In this document: in pieces, positions 50,800-59,348 of the stretch
Layout: the number at the start of each line of letters is the position of its first letter
Numbering within the stretch: the stretch's first letter is position 1
Assembly (NCBI GenBank): GCA_900764105.1
Contig: CAAFMS010000007.1
Span: forward strand, 62,001 to 126,000
DNA length: 64,000 bases
Reading direction: 5' to 3'
DNA from: Clostridia bacterium
GTDB taxonomy: Bacteria; Bacillota; Clostridia; Christensenellales; Borkfalkiaceae
Program-made: the position numbers and the translations under genes
Notes under the pieces: generated by a model
The model's database searches: none
Seen by the model: only the letters and a program-made list of their open reading frames with translations
Told to the model about the DNA's origin: nothing

Positions 50800-51393
50800 A
50801 TGGCAAAATCAAACGATAAAGCGCAGGTCATATACGAATACATAGAGGCTTTCAGCAGCGAAAACGGTTATCCGCCGTCAATGAGAGAGATATGCTCCGC
50901 GCTCGCGATTAAATCGACCGCAACCTGCCAGCATTACATAAAAAAATTGCAGGAACAAGGACTGATTACCGTTTCCGACGGCAAAAAAAGAGCCATAATG
51001 GTGACGAAACCTAAAGCGGAAGCGTTCAGCGCGCCTCTGCTCGGCACTATCGCTGCGGGGACGCCCGTATTCGCCTACGAAAATTACGACGATTATATCC
51101 CCGTTCCGAAAGAATTCGGAGAGGAAAACGAAATTTTCGCCTTAACCGTCAAGGGAGAAAGTATGCGCGATATAGGAATATACAACGGAGACAAAGTCAT
51201 TATCAAAAAGCAAGAAACCGCCGACAACGGCGAGATAATCGCCGCTCTCGTAGGCGATGGGGCGACGGTAAAAAGATTCTTTAAAAAAGACGGAAAAATT
51301 ATTCTCCACCCCGAAAACGAGACCATGCAGGACATAGTTTTAGACGACGTTTGCGTTTTGGGAAAAGTGGTCGGTCTTATCAGAAAATATTGA
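50800..51393 (+). CDS. lexA: SOS repressor LexA
   Basis: A 197-residue LexA: a winged HTH (residues 1-65, GYPPSMREICSALAIKSTATCQHYIKKL), the cleavage site Ala86-Gly87 (IAAGTPV) and the Ser121/Lys158 dyad (KGESM, ATVKRF). It represses SOS genes and cleaves itself with RecA on DNA damage. A LexA-box-like dyad overlaps its own -35. Its stop overlaps an exonuclease start (TGATG). Confidence 0.95.
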   Translation: MAKSNDKAQVIYEYIEAFSSENGYPPSMREICSALAIKSTATCQHYIKKLQEQGLITVSDGKKRAIMVTKPKAEAFSAPLLGTIAAGTPVFAYENYDDYIPVPKEFGEENEIFALTVKGESMRDIGIYNGDKVIIKKQETADNGEIIAALVGDGATVKRFFKKDGKIILHPENETMQDIVLDDVCVLGKVVGLIRKY

Positions 51394-52406
51394 TGGAATA
51401 CCTTGTTATTGACACCGAGAGTTGTACGGGAAGAAGCACGGACGGTAGCCTTTGCAGTATAGGTTATGCGATCTGCGACGAAAAACTTAATATAATCGAG
51501 CAAAAAGACTTACTTTTTAACCCTATTCCGAAACGTTTTGCCGTCGGCGACAAAAAACACGCGAAAAGAACGGGCGTGACTTTTGCGTACGAAGTCGAAG
51601 ATTTCAGAAAAGCCCCTAAATTTAAAGAATGCTACGAGGAAGTAAAACAACTTTTCACCGATAGGCTCGTAATAGGTTTTTCCATGGCGAACGACGTCAA
51701 GTATATCAACGACGCTTGCGACAAGTACAAACTACCCCGAATTTCATTTGAATTTATCGACGTGCAATATGTATATCAACAAATTCACCCCGAAACCAAT
51801 TCGGTGGGTTTAAAAACGCTGTGCGAAAGATACGATTTAAAATACCGCGAACACCGCTCTGACGACGACGCGGCGGCTTCCGTAATGCTTTTAAATGCGT
51901 TTTTAATCGAAGAAGGTTTAACTTTGAGCGAAACTATCGATAAATTCGGCGTTCATTACGGAATAAATTCCGAAAACGGATACTATATGCCCTTTTCAGA
52001 CGCTTTGATTCACGAAGAATTCGGTCTTACGAGAAGTCGCAAAATTCAATCGCTGCTCTATACGGAATACGTAAGAAGACTTCCTAAATACAAGAACCGC
52101 GAAAAAGTGTGTTTTTCTTATGCGGTCGAAAAACTCAACGTAAACTACACGAGAACGCTCATTGAGTTAATTCTGAAACAAGGCTATACCTTTACGAGAG
52201 ACGCGGATCAGTGCGACTACTTCGTGTACTTATCCCCTGAGGAAAACGACAAGAGACGCGAAGCGTTAAAACTCATAAAGAAAAGAAAGATAACCCAACT
52301 GCCCGTCGCCGAACTCGAAAAGAAACTAGGGTATGAAAAGAACATGTCTTTTTATGATGACGACGAAGACTTCCTGAAAGACTTTTATATGACTAAAATA
52401 AAATAA
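51393..52406 (+). CDS. DEDDh 3'-5' exonuclease (DnaQ-like) with C-terminal BRCT-like region
   Basis: A 337-residue protein. Residues 1-170 are a DnaQ/RNase T-type exonuclease with Asp7 and Glu9 (VIDTES), Asp in FSMANDVKYIND, and His/Asp in HRSDDDAAAS. The later part (about 225-300) has a BRCT-like look, as in several DnaQ-family repair nucleases; this is tentative. It starts inside the lexA stop codon, so it is co-expressed with lexA and probably SOS-induced. Confidence 0.82.
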   Translation: MEYLVIDTESCTGRSTDGSLCSIGYAICDEKLNIIEQKDLLFNPIPKRFAVGDKKHAKRTGVTFAYEVEDFRKAPKFKECYEEVKQLFTDRLVIGFSMANDVKYINDACDKYKLPRISFEFIDVQYVYQQIHPETNSVGLKTLCERYDLKYREHRSDDDAAASVMLLNAFLIEEGLTLSETIDKFGVHYGINSENGYYMPFSDALIHEEFGLTRSRKIQSLLYTEYVRRLPKYKNREKVCFSYAVEKLNVNYTRTLIELILKQGYTFTRDADQCDYFVYLSPEENDKRREALKLIKKRKITQLPVAELEKKLGYEKNMSFYDDDEDFLKDFYMTKIK

Positions 52407-52410
52407 AAAA

Positions 52411-52430
52411 CAGGCGTAAGCCTGCTTTTG
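52411..52430 (+). terminator. terminator of lexA-exonuclease
   Basis: Short stem CAGGC with GCCTG, a GTAA tetraloop and a T-rich tail. Confidence 0.6.
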
Positions 52431-52445
52431 TCTTTCGTAAAACGT

Positions 52446-53363
52446 TTAATTTTTCAAGAAATTATCGACAATTTTACAAACTTTTTCAAAACTGTCGTTC
52501 TCCGAATTATCAATAGAGAAAAGATTTCTAAACCGTTTGAAAAAAGTTATCTGCCGCTTTGCGTAATGCCTTGTGTTTAATTTGATTGTCTCTACCGGCA
52601 TATCGCTTCCGCTTAATATCGCCTCGGCGGTTTCTTTATAGCCTATGCCCTGCATACTCTGATTTTCGAGCGTAAGTCCGCTTTTTAAAAGCCCTTCTAC
52701 TTCTTCTTCGAGACCGTTTCTAAACATTCCGTCAACGCGTTTATTTATCCGATTATAAAGAGTTTCTCTATCGTAAGTCGGCATAATCGCAACAAAATCA
52801 AACCTCGGAATCATTTCGTCCTTTATATCCGATTTTCTTACTCCCGAAGCCTCGGAAATTTCCAACGCCCTTATAACCCTCATTTTATCGTTCGGGTGCA
52901 ACTTTTCAGCGGTCACAGGGTCGACGGTTTTCAGAATTTCATACACTTTTTCGTTGCCTTCCTCGGCGGCGATTTTTTCATATTTGTTTCGGATATCGGT
53001 GTTGCCTTTCGAGTTTCCGTAACTCATTTTATAAAGTAAGGAATTTATATAAAAGCCCGTACCACCGCAGATTATGGGAAGTTTTCCGCGAGACAAAATA
53101 TCGTTTATTATAGGCAAAGCAGCGTTTTCATAGTCGGAAACCGAAAACTCGTCGAACGGCGAAACTACGTCAATCATATAGTGTTTAACGCCCCTCGTTT
53201 CCTCTTTTGTAGGCTTAGCCGAACCGACGTCGAGTCCCTTATAAATAGCGACTGAATCGGCAGACACGACTTCACCGTTATACCTTTCCGCCAAATCGAC
53301 AGCCAGAGCGGTCTTTCCCGAAGCGGTCGAGCCGCACACAACGATTATTTTACCGCCGATCAT
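52446..53363 (-). CDS. miaA: tRNA dimethylallyltransferase MiaA
   Basis: A 305-residue enzyme with the P-loop GSTASGKT and the following SADSVAIYKGLDVGSAKP. It adds a dimethylallyl group to A37 of tRNAs reading U-starting codons. MiaB, encoded at the head of the same operon, then methylthiolates that base. It overlaps mutL by four bases. Confidence 0.95.
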   Translation of the reverse strand: MIGGKIIVVCGSTASGKTALAVDLAERYNGEVVSADSVAIYKGLDVGSAKPTKEETRGVKHYMIDVVSPFDEFSVSDYENAALPIINDILSRGKLPIICGGTGFYINSLLYKMSYGNSKGNTDIRNKYEKIAAEEGNEKVYEILKTVDPVTAEKLHPNDKMRVIRALEISEASGVRKSDIKDEMIPRFDFVAIMPTYDRETLYNRINKRVDGMFRNGLEEEVEGLLKSGLTLENQSMQGIGYKETAEAILSGSDMPVETIKLNTRHYAKRQITFFKRFRNLFSIDNSENDSFEKVCKIVDNFLKN

Positions 53364-55279
53364 ACGATTCTCTTAAACCACTTGTCGATTTCGGCTCTCG
53401 TTATTCTTACGGTAACGGGTCTGCCGTGCGGACAACGAAGTCCCATATCGTTATTCATCGCCTTTAAAAGAGACTGTATCTCATCCTCTGATAAGGTCTT
53501 ACCGGATTTGATAGCAGCTTTGCACGCTTTCATAGCGATTTTTTCGTGTATTATCTCGGGTACGTTCTCGCGTTTGAATTCGGCGTCCGACAGTATATCG
53601 TCGAAAAAGTCTTTAAGGTTTATCCCGTCAAGCAAAAGCGGAACGCAGTAGACGTTAAAAACGTTATCTTCTCTCGAAATATCGAAACCGTTCTTTTTAA
53701 GTTCGTCGAGTTTATTTATCAAAACTTCCGTTTCCTTTTCGTTCAACCTCAAAGTATACGGTATAAGCATCGACTGTCGGTTAATAACACCCTTTTTGTA
53801 TTCTTCCATAAACTTGTCGTACAAAAGTCGTTCGTGGGCGGCGTGTTGGTCTACGAAATAAACGTCATCTCCCTTTTCAAGTACGAGATAAGTCGTAAGA
53901 ATCTGCCCCACGACCCGAAACTCTTTTCCGACGTCATATCGTTCCTGAGATTGCCTCTCTTTTTCAGCCTTTTCCGCCTCGATTTTTTCGATATACTTCT
54001 TATTTTCGGCGAATATATCGTCGAGATTTTTGTTCCTCTCCTCTTCCTCGGCAAGCCTCTGATTTCTTTCTTTTAAAAAGTCCTCGAAACCCATCATAAG
54101 CCCTTCGTTTTCTTCTTCGGTCTTATCCTTGGTTATCGTAGAAAAAATCGAATTATTAGAAGTCGGAACGTATGGTTCGTCCGAATATACCCTTCTTATA
54201 TCCTCTGCTTTTACCACGGGTTTTTTGACGATAGGTCTCGATCCGGGGTCGATTTGCATATAATTGTTGGGTTTAATAATATTGAGAGCGGACGCAGAAC
54301 CGTCTAAGACCTTTGAAACTATCGAATAAAGCGTTCCGTATACGACCTGATTGTCCACAAATCTGACGTCCGTTTTATTCGGATGAACGTTTACGTCAAC
54401 CATTTCCGGCGACATTTCGATTTCGAGAACGTAAAAGGGATATTTACGTTTCATAAGATAACTCGCATAGGCGTTATGGATAGCCGACTGAATGGTAGAA
54501 TTTATGATATATCTGCCGTTTAAAATTATCGTCTGATAGGACTTATTCGGCTTCGTGAAGTAATAATGCCCGATATAACCGCTGACTCTCATACCGTTTT
54601 TCACGGTTTCTATCTTGATACAATCGGTTATCGCGTCGTAGCCGTACATTTCAACGATAGCCTCGTCAAGTCCTCCGCCGTAAGACTGCAATACCGTTTT
54701 TCCGTCCGCAACGTACTTGAACGCAACGGACGAATTTGCCAGAATAAGCCTCGTTATAATGCTCGTAATATCCGTTTCTTCGTTTTTGTTAGGCTTTAAA
54801 AACTTTGCTCGCGCAGGCGTGTTGTAAAAGAGTTTTTCGACCGTTACCGTAGTTCCTTTATCAGACGGGTACGCCTCGACTTCTCCTATAACGCCGCCGT
54901 TACACGATATAGAATTACCGATTTCGGCGTCCTCTGTTTTTGACGTTATGGTCGCCATAGACACAGCCCCGATGGAAGCAAGAGCCTCGCCTCTGAAACC
55001 GAGCGTTAAAATGTCGTCGAGATCTTCAACGTCTTTAATCTTACTGGTAGCGTGTGGTAAAAATGCTTTTTTAAGGTCGTCCGCGGATATTCCGCAACCG
55101 TTGTCTTTTACCGAAATAAACGACTTTCCGCCATCTTCGATGGTGATTTCGATTTCGTCCGCGCCGGCGTCAATCGAGTTTTCCACAAGTTCCTTGATTA
55201 CCGAAAAAGGTCTTTCGACGACTTCTCCCGCGGCTATTCTGTTGTATACTTTTTTGTCAAGTAAGTTAATTGTCGGCAT
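53360..55279 (-). CDS. mutL: DNA mismatch repair protein MutL
   Basis: A 639-residue GHKL ATPase: ENSIDAGADEI (N-box), KDNGCGI and GFRGEALASI in the N-terminal domain, a Lys/Glu-rich linker (about 340-450) and a C-terminal dimerisation domain with the endonuclease-type QHAAHERLLYDKF and CPHGRP. It links mismatch recognition by MutS to strand removal. It starts five bases behind mutS. Confidence 0.95.
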   Translation of the reverse strand: MPTINLLDKKVYNRIAAGEVVERPFSVIKELVENSIDAGADEIEITIEDGGKSFISVKDNGCGISADDLKKAFLPHATSKIKDVEDLDDILTLGFRGEALASIGAVSMATITSKTEDAEIGNSISCNGGVIGEVEAYPSDKGTTVTVEKLFYNTPARAKFLKPNKNEETDITSIITRLILANSSVAFKYVADGKTVLQSYGGGLDEAIVEMYGYDAITDCIKIETVKNGMRVSGYIGHYYFTKPNKSYQTIILNGRYIINSTIQSAIHNAYASYLMKRKYPFYVLEIEMSPEMVDVNVHPNKTDVRFVDNQVVYGTLYSIVSKVLDGSASALNIIKPNNYMQIDPGSRPIVKKPVVKAEDIRRVYSDEPYVPTSNNSIFSTITKDKTEEENEGLMMGFEDFLKERNQRLAEEEERNKNLDDIFAENKKYIEKIEAEKAEKERQSQERYDVGKEFRVVGQILTTYLVLEKGDDVYFVDQHAAHERLLYDKFMEEYKKGVINRQSMLIPYTLRLNEKETEVLINKLDELKKNGFDISREDNVFNVYCVPLLLDGINLKDFFDDILSDAEFKRENVPEIIHEKIAMKACKAAIKSGKTLSEDEIQSLLKAMNNDMGLRCPHGRPVTVRITRAEIDKWFKRIV

Positions 55280-55284
55280 AATTT

Positions 55285-57912
55285 TTATCCGTTAAGTTTA
55301 TTTTTTAAATCGTAAATAAGTTTTAACGCTTCCATGGGCGTCATGGAATTTACGTCTGTTTCCGCGATAATTTCTTCGATTTCGCTTCTTTGTTCGTTCT
55401 CGTAAGTCTCTTCTTCGGGAATATTTTCCGAGTTGTCTACCCTTTTCGTCAAATCGTTTTTCTCGAGTTTTTTCAAAATAACTTTCGCTCTGTCGGTAAC
55501 GCCTTTCGGAACGCCCGCAAGCGAAGCGACCTCGATTCCGAAACTTCTGTTTGCGCTTCCTCTCGCTATTTTTCTCAAAAATACGATTTTGCCGCCCGAT
55601 TCTCTGACGGTGATTTTATAGTTTTTTACGCCGCCGAGCGACCCTTCGAGTTCCGAAAGTTCGTGATAGTGCGTAGCGAAAAGTGTTTTAGCCTTAGTGT
55701 TTTCCGAAAGATATTCGACTACCGCCCACGCGATAGACAATCCGTCGTAAGTGCTTGTTCCTCTTCCGACCTCGTCTAAAACGAGCAAACTATTATCCGT
55801 GGCGTTGAGCAAAATATTCGCAACTTCGGTCATCTCGACCATAAACGTACTCTGATTGAAAATGAGGTTATCGCTTGCCCCTACCCTCGTAAATATCTTG
55901 TCTACGATAGGAATTTCAGCGGACTTGCACGGCACGAAACTGCCGATATGAGCCATTAAAACGATAAGGGCGTTTTGTCTCATATAGGTGCTTTTACCCG
56001 CCATATTCGGACCCGTTATGATCATTACTCTGTTTTCGTCCGAATCGAGATAGGTATCGTTCGATACGAACGGTTCGTCCGAAACGGCTTCGACGACGGG
56101 ATGCCTGCCTCCGACTATATTCATAGGCATATCCGACTCCACGATTTCGGGTCTGACGTAGCCGTTTTTCTTGGCTACCGTCGCGAGCGACAAAAGGGCG
56201 TCGAGACAGGCAACAGACTTGGAACTGCGTTGAATTTTTTTCACGTTATCGGTGAGAACGCCTTTGATTTTCGAGAAAATATCCAACTCCAATTTCAAGG
56301 CTTTCTCGTCGCTCGAAAGAATTTCCGCTTCGAGTTCTTTGAGTTCCTCCGTGATGTATCTTTCCGCCCCCGCAAGGGTTTGCTTTCTGATATAATCGTA
56401 AGGAACGAGGCTTTTAAAAGAGTTCGTTACCTCGATATAGTAGCCAAAAACTCTGTTGTATCCGATTTTAAGATTTTTAATACCCGTTTTTTCTCTTTCT
56501 CTGTCCTCTATTTCTTTTAAGGTCTTTTCGCTGTCTTTTTTAATATTTCTCAGTCTGTCGAGTTCGGCGTCGAACCCCGCCTTAATATATCCGCCGTCTT
56601 TCGTAACCTTTCCCGCAGTTTCGGAAATCGCGCCGATTAAAAGTTTGGAAAGTTCGGTAAAATCGTAAATATTTTCGTTTACGTCCTGTAAAATCTTTGA
56701 ATTTACGCCGAATAAATGAAGTTTTATATTCGGGAACGCCGATAAAGATTCGCCCAGAATACGAGCGTCTTTCGGAGTAAGATTGCCGTTCGATATTTTT
56801 CCCGCAAGTCTCTCGGTGTCGCGAACAAAACCCAACTGCTCGGAAATTCCGGCGCGAAGTATTGAATTGTTAAACAATTCCTCAACGCCCGAAAGCCTGT
56901 AATCAATCTTTTCTTTGCTCTGCAAAGGCGAAATGAGCCACGAGTTAAGCGTTCTCGCCCCCATCGAAGTATCCGTTTTATCGAGTACCCAGAAAAGCGA
57001 GCCGTATCTCTTCGAGTCTCGCATATTCTTCGTTATTTCGAGATTTCTCATCGCCGAAAAATCGAGATACATTACGTCCGAATTCTTCTCGATTTTAATG
57101 CCGTTTACGTTAATAAGAGCGTGCTTCTGAGTTTCTTTGAGGTATGCGACGAGCGCGCCCGCGGCAGAAATCGTCGCCGACGAGTCGGATATTCCGAACG
57201 CGTCGAACGAAATGACGCCGAATTGTTCTTTCAGTTCGATTTCGGCGTTTCTGCGCATAAAATATATATCTTCTACCCGTTTGAACGCGGGAATAACGTT
57301 GTGAGCGACAACGGGAAATTCTTTCGATTTCTCGGCAAGACTTGCGTTACAAATTATTTCCGACGGGTTAATTCTAACAAGGTTGTCGCAGATTTCGTCG
57401 AAAACCTTATCGCTCTCGCACTTTTTGGCGTAAAAATCTCCCGTCGTTATATCGCACCATGCAAGTCCCGCCGAAGCCGCCGAACCGTATACGCAGGCGA
57501 TAAAGTTGTTGCTCTTCTCGTCTAAAAGTTCCTCTTCCGTTAAAGTCCCCGCCGTAACGATACGAACCACGTCTCTTTCGACAAGTCCCTTAGCCGTGGA
57601 CGGATCTTCGAGTTGCTCGCAGATTGCGACTTTCTCTCCCATTGCGACGAGTTTTGCGATATATTCGTCCGCCGCGTGGAAAGGCACGCCGCACATAGGC
57701 GCTCTTTCAGCCATTCCGCAGTCTCTTCCCGTAAGCGTAAGGTCGAGCATCTTCGAAGCCTTTATCGCGTCGTCGAAGAACATTTCGTAAAAGTCGCCGA
57801 GTCTGTAAAAAATTATACAGTCGGGATGAGCCGCCTTTATCTTGTCGTAATGCTCCATCATCGGAGATTTTTTTTCTTTTTTATATTCTTCGCTACTCTT
57901 TTGTTTAGCCAT
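55285..57912 (-). CDS. mutS: DNA mismatch repair protein MutS
   Basis: An 875-residue MutS: the mismatch-binding start KIKAAHPDCIIFYRLGDFYEMF with the Phe-x-Glu wedge, a connector and clamp, Walker A GPNMAGKSTYMRQ, and SLLVLDEVGRGTSTYDG. Length is normal. It lies 11 bases behind miaB and five before mutL in a four-gene operon. Confidence 0.96.
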   Translation of the reverse strand: MAKQKSSEEYKKEKKSPMMEHYDKIKAAHPDCIIFYRLGDFYEMFFDDAIKASKMLDLTLTGRDCGMAERAPMCGVPFHAADEYIAKLVAMGEKVAICEQLEDPSTAKGLVERDVVRIVTAGTLTEEELLDEKSNNFIACVYGSAASAGLAWCDITTGDFYAKKCESDKVFDEICDNLVRINPSEIICNASLAEKSKEFPVVAHNVIPAFKRVEDIYFMRRNAEIELKEQFGVISFDAFGISDSSATISAAGALVAYLKETQKHALINVNGIKIEKNSDVMYLDFSAMRNLEITKNMRDSKRYGSLFWVLDKTDTSMGARTLNSWLISPLQSKEKIDYRLSGVEELFNNSILRAGISEQLGFVRDTERLAGKISNGNLTPKDARILGESLSAFPNIKLHLFGVNSKILQDVNENIYDFTELSKLLIGAISETAGKVTKDGGYIKAGFDAELDRLRNIKKDSEKTLKEIEDREREKTGIKNLKIGYNRVFGYYIEVTNSFKSLVPYDYIRKQTLAGAERYITEELKELEAEILSSDEKALKLELDIFSKIKGVLTDNVKKIQRSSKSVACLDALLSLATVAKKNGYVRPEIVESDMPMNIVGGRHPVVEAVSDEPFVSNDTYLDSDENRVMIITGPNMAGKSTYMRQNALIVLMAHIGSFVPCKSAEIPIVDKIFTRVGASDNLIFNQSTFMVEMTEVANILLNATDNSLLVLDEVGRGTSTYDGLSIAWAVVEYLSENTKAKTLFATHYHELSELEGSLGGVKNYKITVRESGGKIVFLRKIARGSANRSFGIEVASLAGVPKGVTDRAKVILKKLEKNDLTKRVDNSENIPEEETYENEQRSEIEEIIAETDVNSMTPMEALKLIYDLKNKLNG

Positions 57913-57923
57913 TATCCGCTCTC

Positions 57924-59252
57924 TCAGTCAATTATTTTCTTTATCTTGCCGATTAAGGACATTCCGCCGGTCGAGGTTATTTCAACCTCCGCAAACTTCC
58001 CTACTACGTTTTCGGGATATTCGCAGTAAGCCATTCTGCCCCTCTCGTCTCTACCCATATACTTTTGTTTTTTCTCGTCGTAGTCCTCGAACAAAATTTC
58101 GACGGTACTGCCGACGTACTTCGAGGATTCCTCTCTGTTGATCTCGTTCTGAATATCGACGAGTCGCATTATCCTGTCTTTTTTAATGTCCGCAGGAATC
58201 TGACCGTCCATAGCGGCGGCTTTCGTCCCCTCTCTCGGCGAATAGACGAACGTGAACGCGCCGTCGTATCTGACTTTTTCGACGAGCGATACGGTGTCCT
58301 CGAACTCTTTCTCGGTCTCCGTCGGGAAACCGACGATAATATCGGTAGTAATCGCGCAATTCGGGATAATATCGCGTATTTTGGCAACTTTTCCGAGATA
58401 ATCTTCAACCGTATAACGCCTGTTCATCTCTTTTAAAATTCTATCCGAACCCGACTGTACGGGCAAGTGAATAGCCTTGCAGGCGTGAGGATTTCTTTCT
58501 ATCGCCTCTACGACTTCTTCCGTGAGGTCCTTCGGGTGATTGGACATAAAACGCAAACGGAATTTGCCTTCGAGTTTGCCTATTTCGTCTAAAAGCGACG
58601 AAAAAGACGAACCGTCTTTCAAATCTTTGCCATAAGAGTTTACGTTTTGACCCAGAAGGGTTATTTCCTTATAGCCGTTTTCAACAAGCCCCTTTATTTC
58701 TGCTACGATTTTGTCCGCCCTTCTGCTCCGCTCTCTGCCTCTCACATAAGGCACGATACAGTACGAACAGAAGTTGTTGCAACCGTACATTACGTTTACC
58801 CAAGCGTTCGGAAAACTCGAACGAAGGGGCGTTACGCTTTCGCTGATTTCACCGTTCTTTTCTAGTATTTCGACAAGACGTTTTTTGCTCTCGATTTTCT
58901 TCGCCAGAAGTTCGCCGAATTTATCTATGTTGAAAGTGCCGATAACCAAATCGACGTAAGGATAAGATTTCAGAAGTTTTTCGGAAAAATTGCCTTGCTG
59001 CGTCATGCAACCGCATACAGCGATTACGAGTTCGGGTTTTTCCGCTTTGAGTTTTTTAAGCATTCCGATATTGCCGAAAGCGTGCTGCTCGGCGTTTTCT
59101 CTTACGCAACAGGTGTTAAAGACGATTACGTCCGCGTTCTCGGGGGCTTTACATTCGAGATAGCCCATACCGCTTAAAATACCCGCGATTTTCTCCGATT
59201 CGTGTACGTTCATCTGGCAACCGTAGGTATGTACTATATAACGTTTACTCAT
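57924..59252 (-). CDS. miaB: tRNA-2-methylthio-N6-dimethylallyladenosine synthase MiaB
   Basis: A 442-residue radical SAM methylthiotransferase. The N-terminal cluster ligands lie in TYGCQMN, NTCCVRENA and AVCGCMTQ, the radical-SAM motif is CSYCIVPYVRG (CxxxCxxC with the preceding NNFC), and a C-terminal TRAM domain ends it. The ATG at 59252 gives the usual MSKRYIVHTYGCQMN start. It lacks a Shine-Dalgarno and lies six bases after a consensus -10. Confidence 0.94.
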   Translation of the reverse strand: MSKRYIVHTYGCQMNVHESEKIAGILSGMGYLECKAPENADVIVFNTCCVRENAEQHAFGNIGMLKKLKAEKPELVIAVCGCMTQQGNFSEKLLKSYPYVDLVIGTFNIDKFGELLAKKIESKKRLVEILEKNGEISESVTPLRSSFPNAWVNVMYGCNNFCSYCIVPYVRGRERSRRADKIVAEIKGLVENGYKEITLLGQNVNSYGKDLKDGSSFSSLLDEIGKLEGKFRLRFMSNHPKDLTEEVVEAIERNPHACKAIHLPVQSGSDRILKEMNRRYTVEDYLGKVAKIRDIIPNCAITTDIIVGFPTETEKEFEDTVSLVEKVRYDGAFTFVYSPREGTKAAAMDGQIPADIKKDRIMRLVDIQNEINREESSKYVGSTVEILFEDYDEKKQKYMGRDERGRMAYCEYPENVVGKFAEVEITSTGGMSLIGKIKKIID

Positions 59253-59258
59253 ATATAG

Positions 59259-59288
59259 ATTATACATTAAAAACCCGAAAAAAATCAA
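59259..59288 (-). promoter_or_regulatory. SigA promoter of miaB-mutS-mutL-miaA, 6 nt before the ATG
   Basis: On the minus strand, TTGATT (59283-59288), 18 bases and TATAAT (59259-59264), then six bases to the ATG. Confidence 0.75.
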
Positions 59289-59309
59289 GCAAAAGGAAGT
59301 GAAAAATTA

Positions 59310-59338
59310 ACATAAAAGACGAATTAAAACTCATAATA
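59310..59338 (+). promoter_or_regulatory. SigF/SigG-type promoter of the class A PBP gene
   Basis: -35 ACATA (59310-59314), 17 bases and -10 CATAATA (59332-59338). No SigA-like alternative is evident in the short gap. Confidence 0.5.
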
Positions 59339-59348
59339 ATCGTAACTT

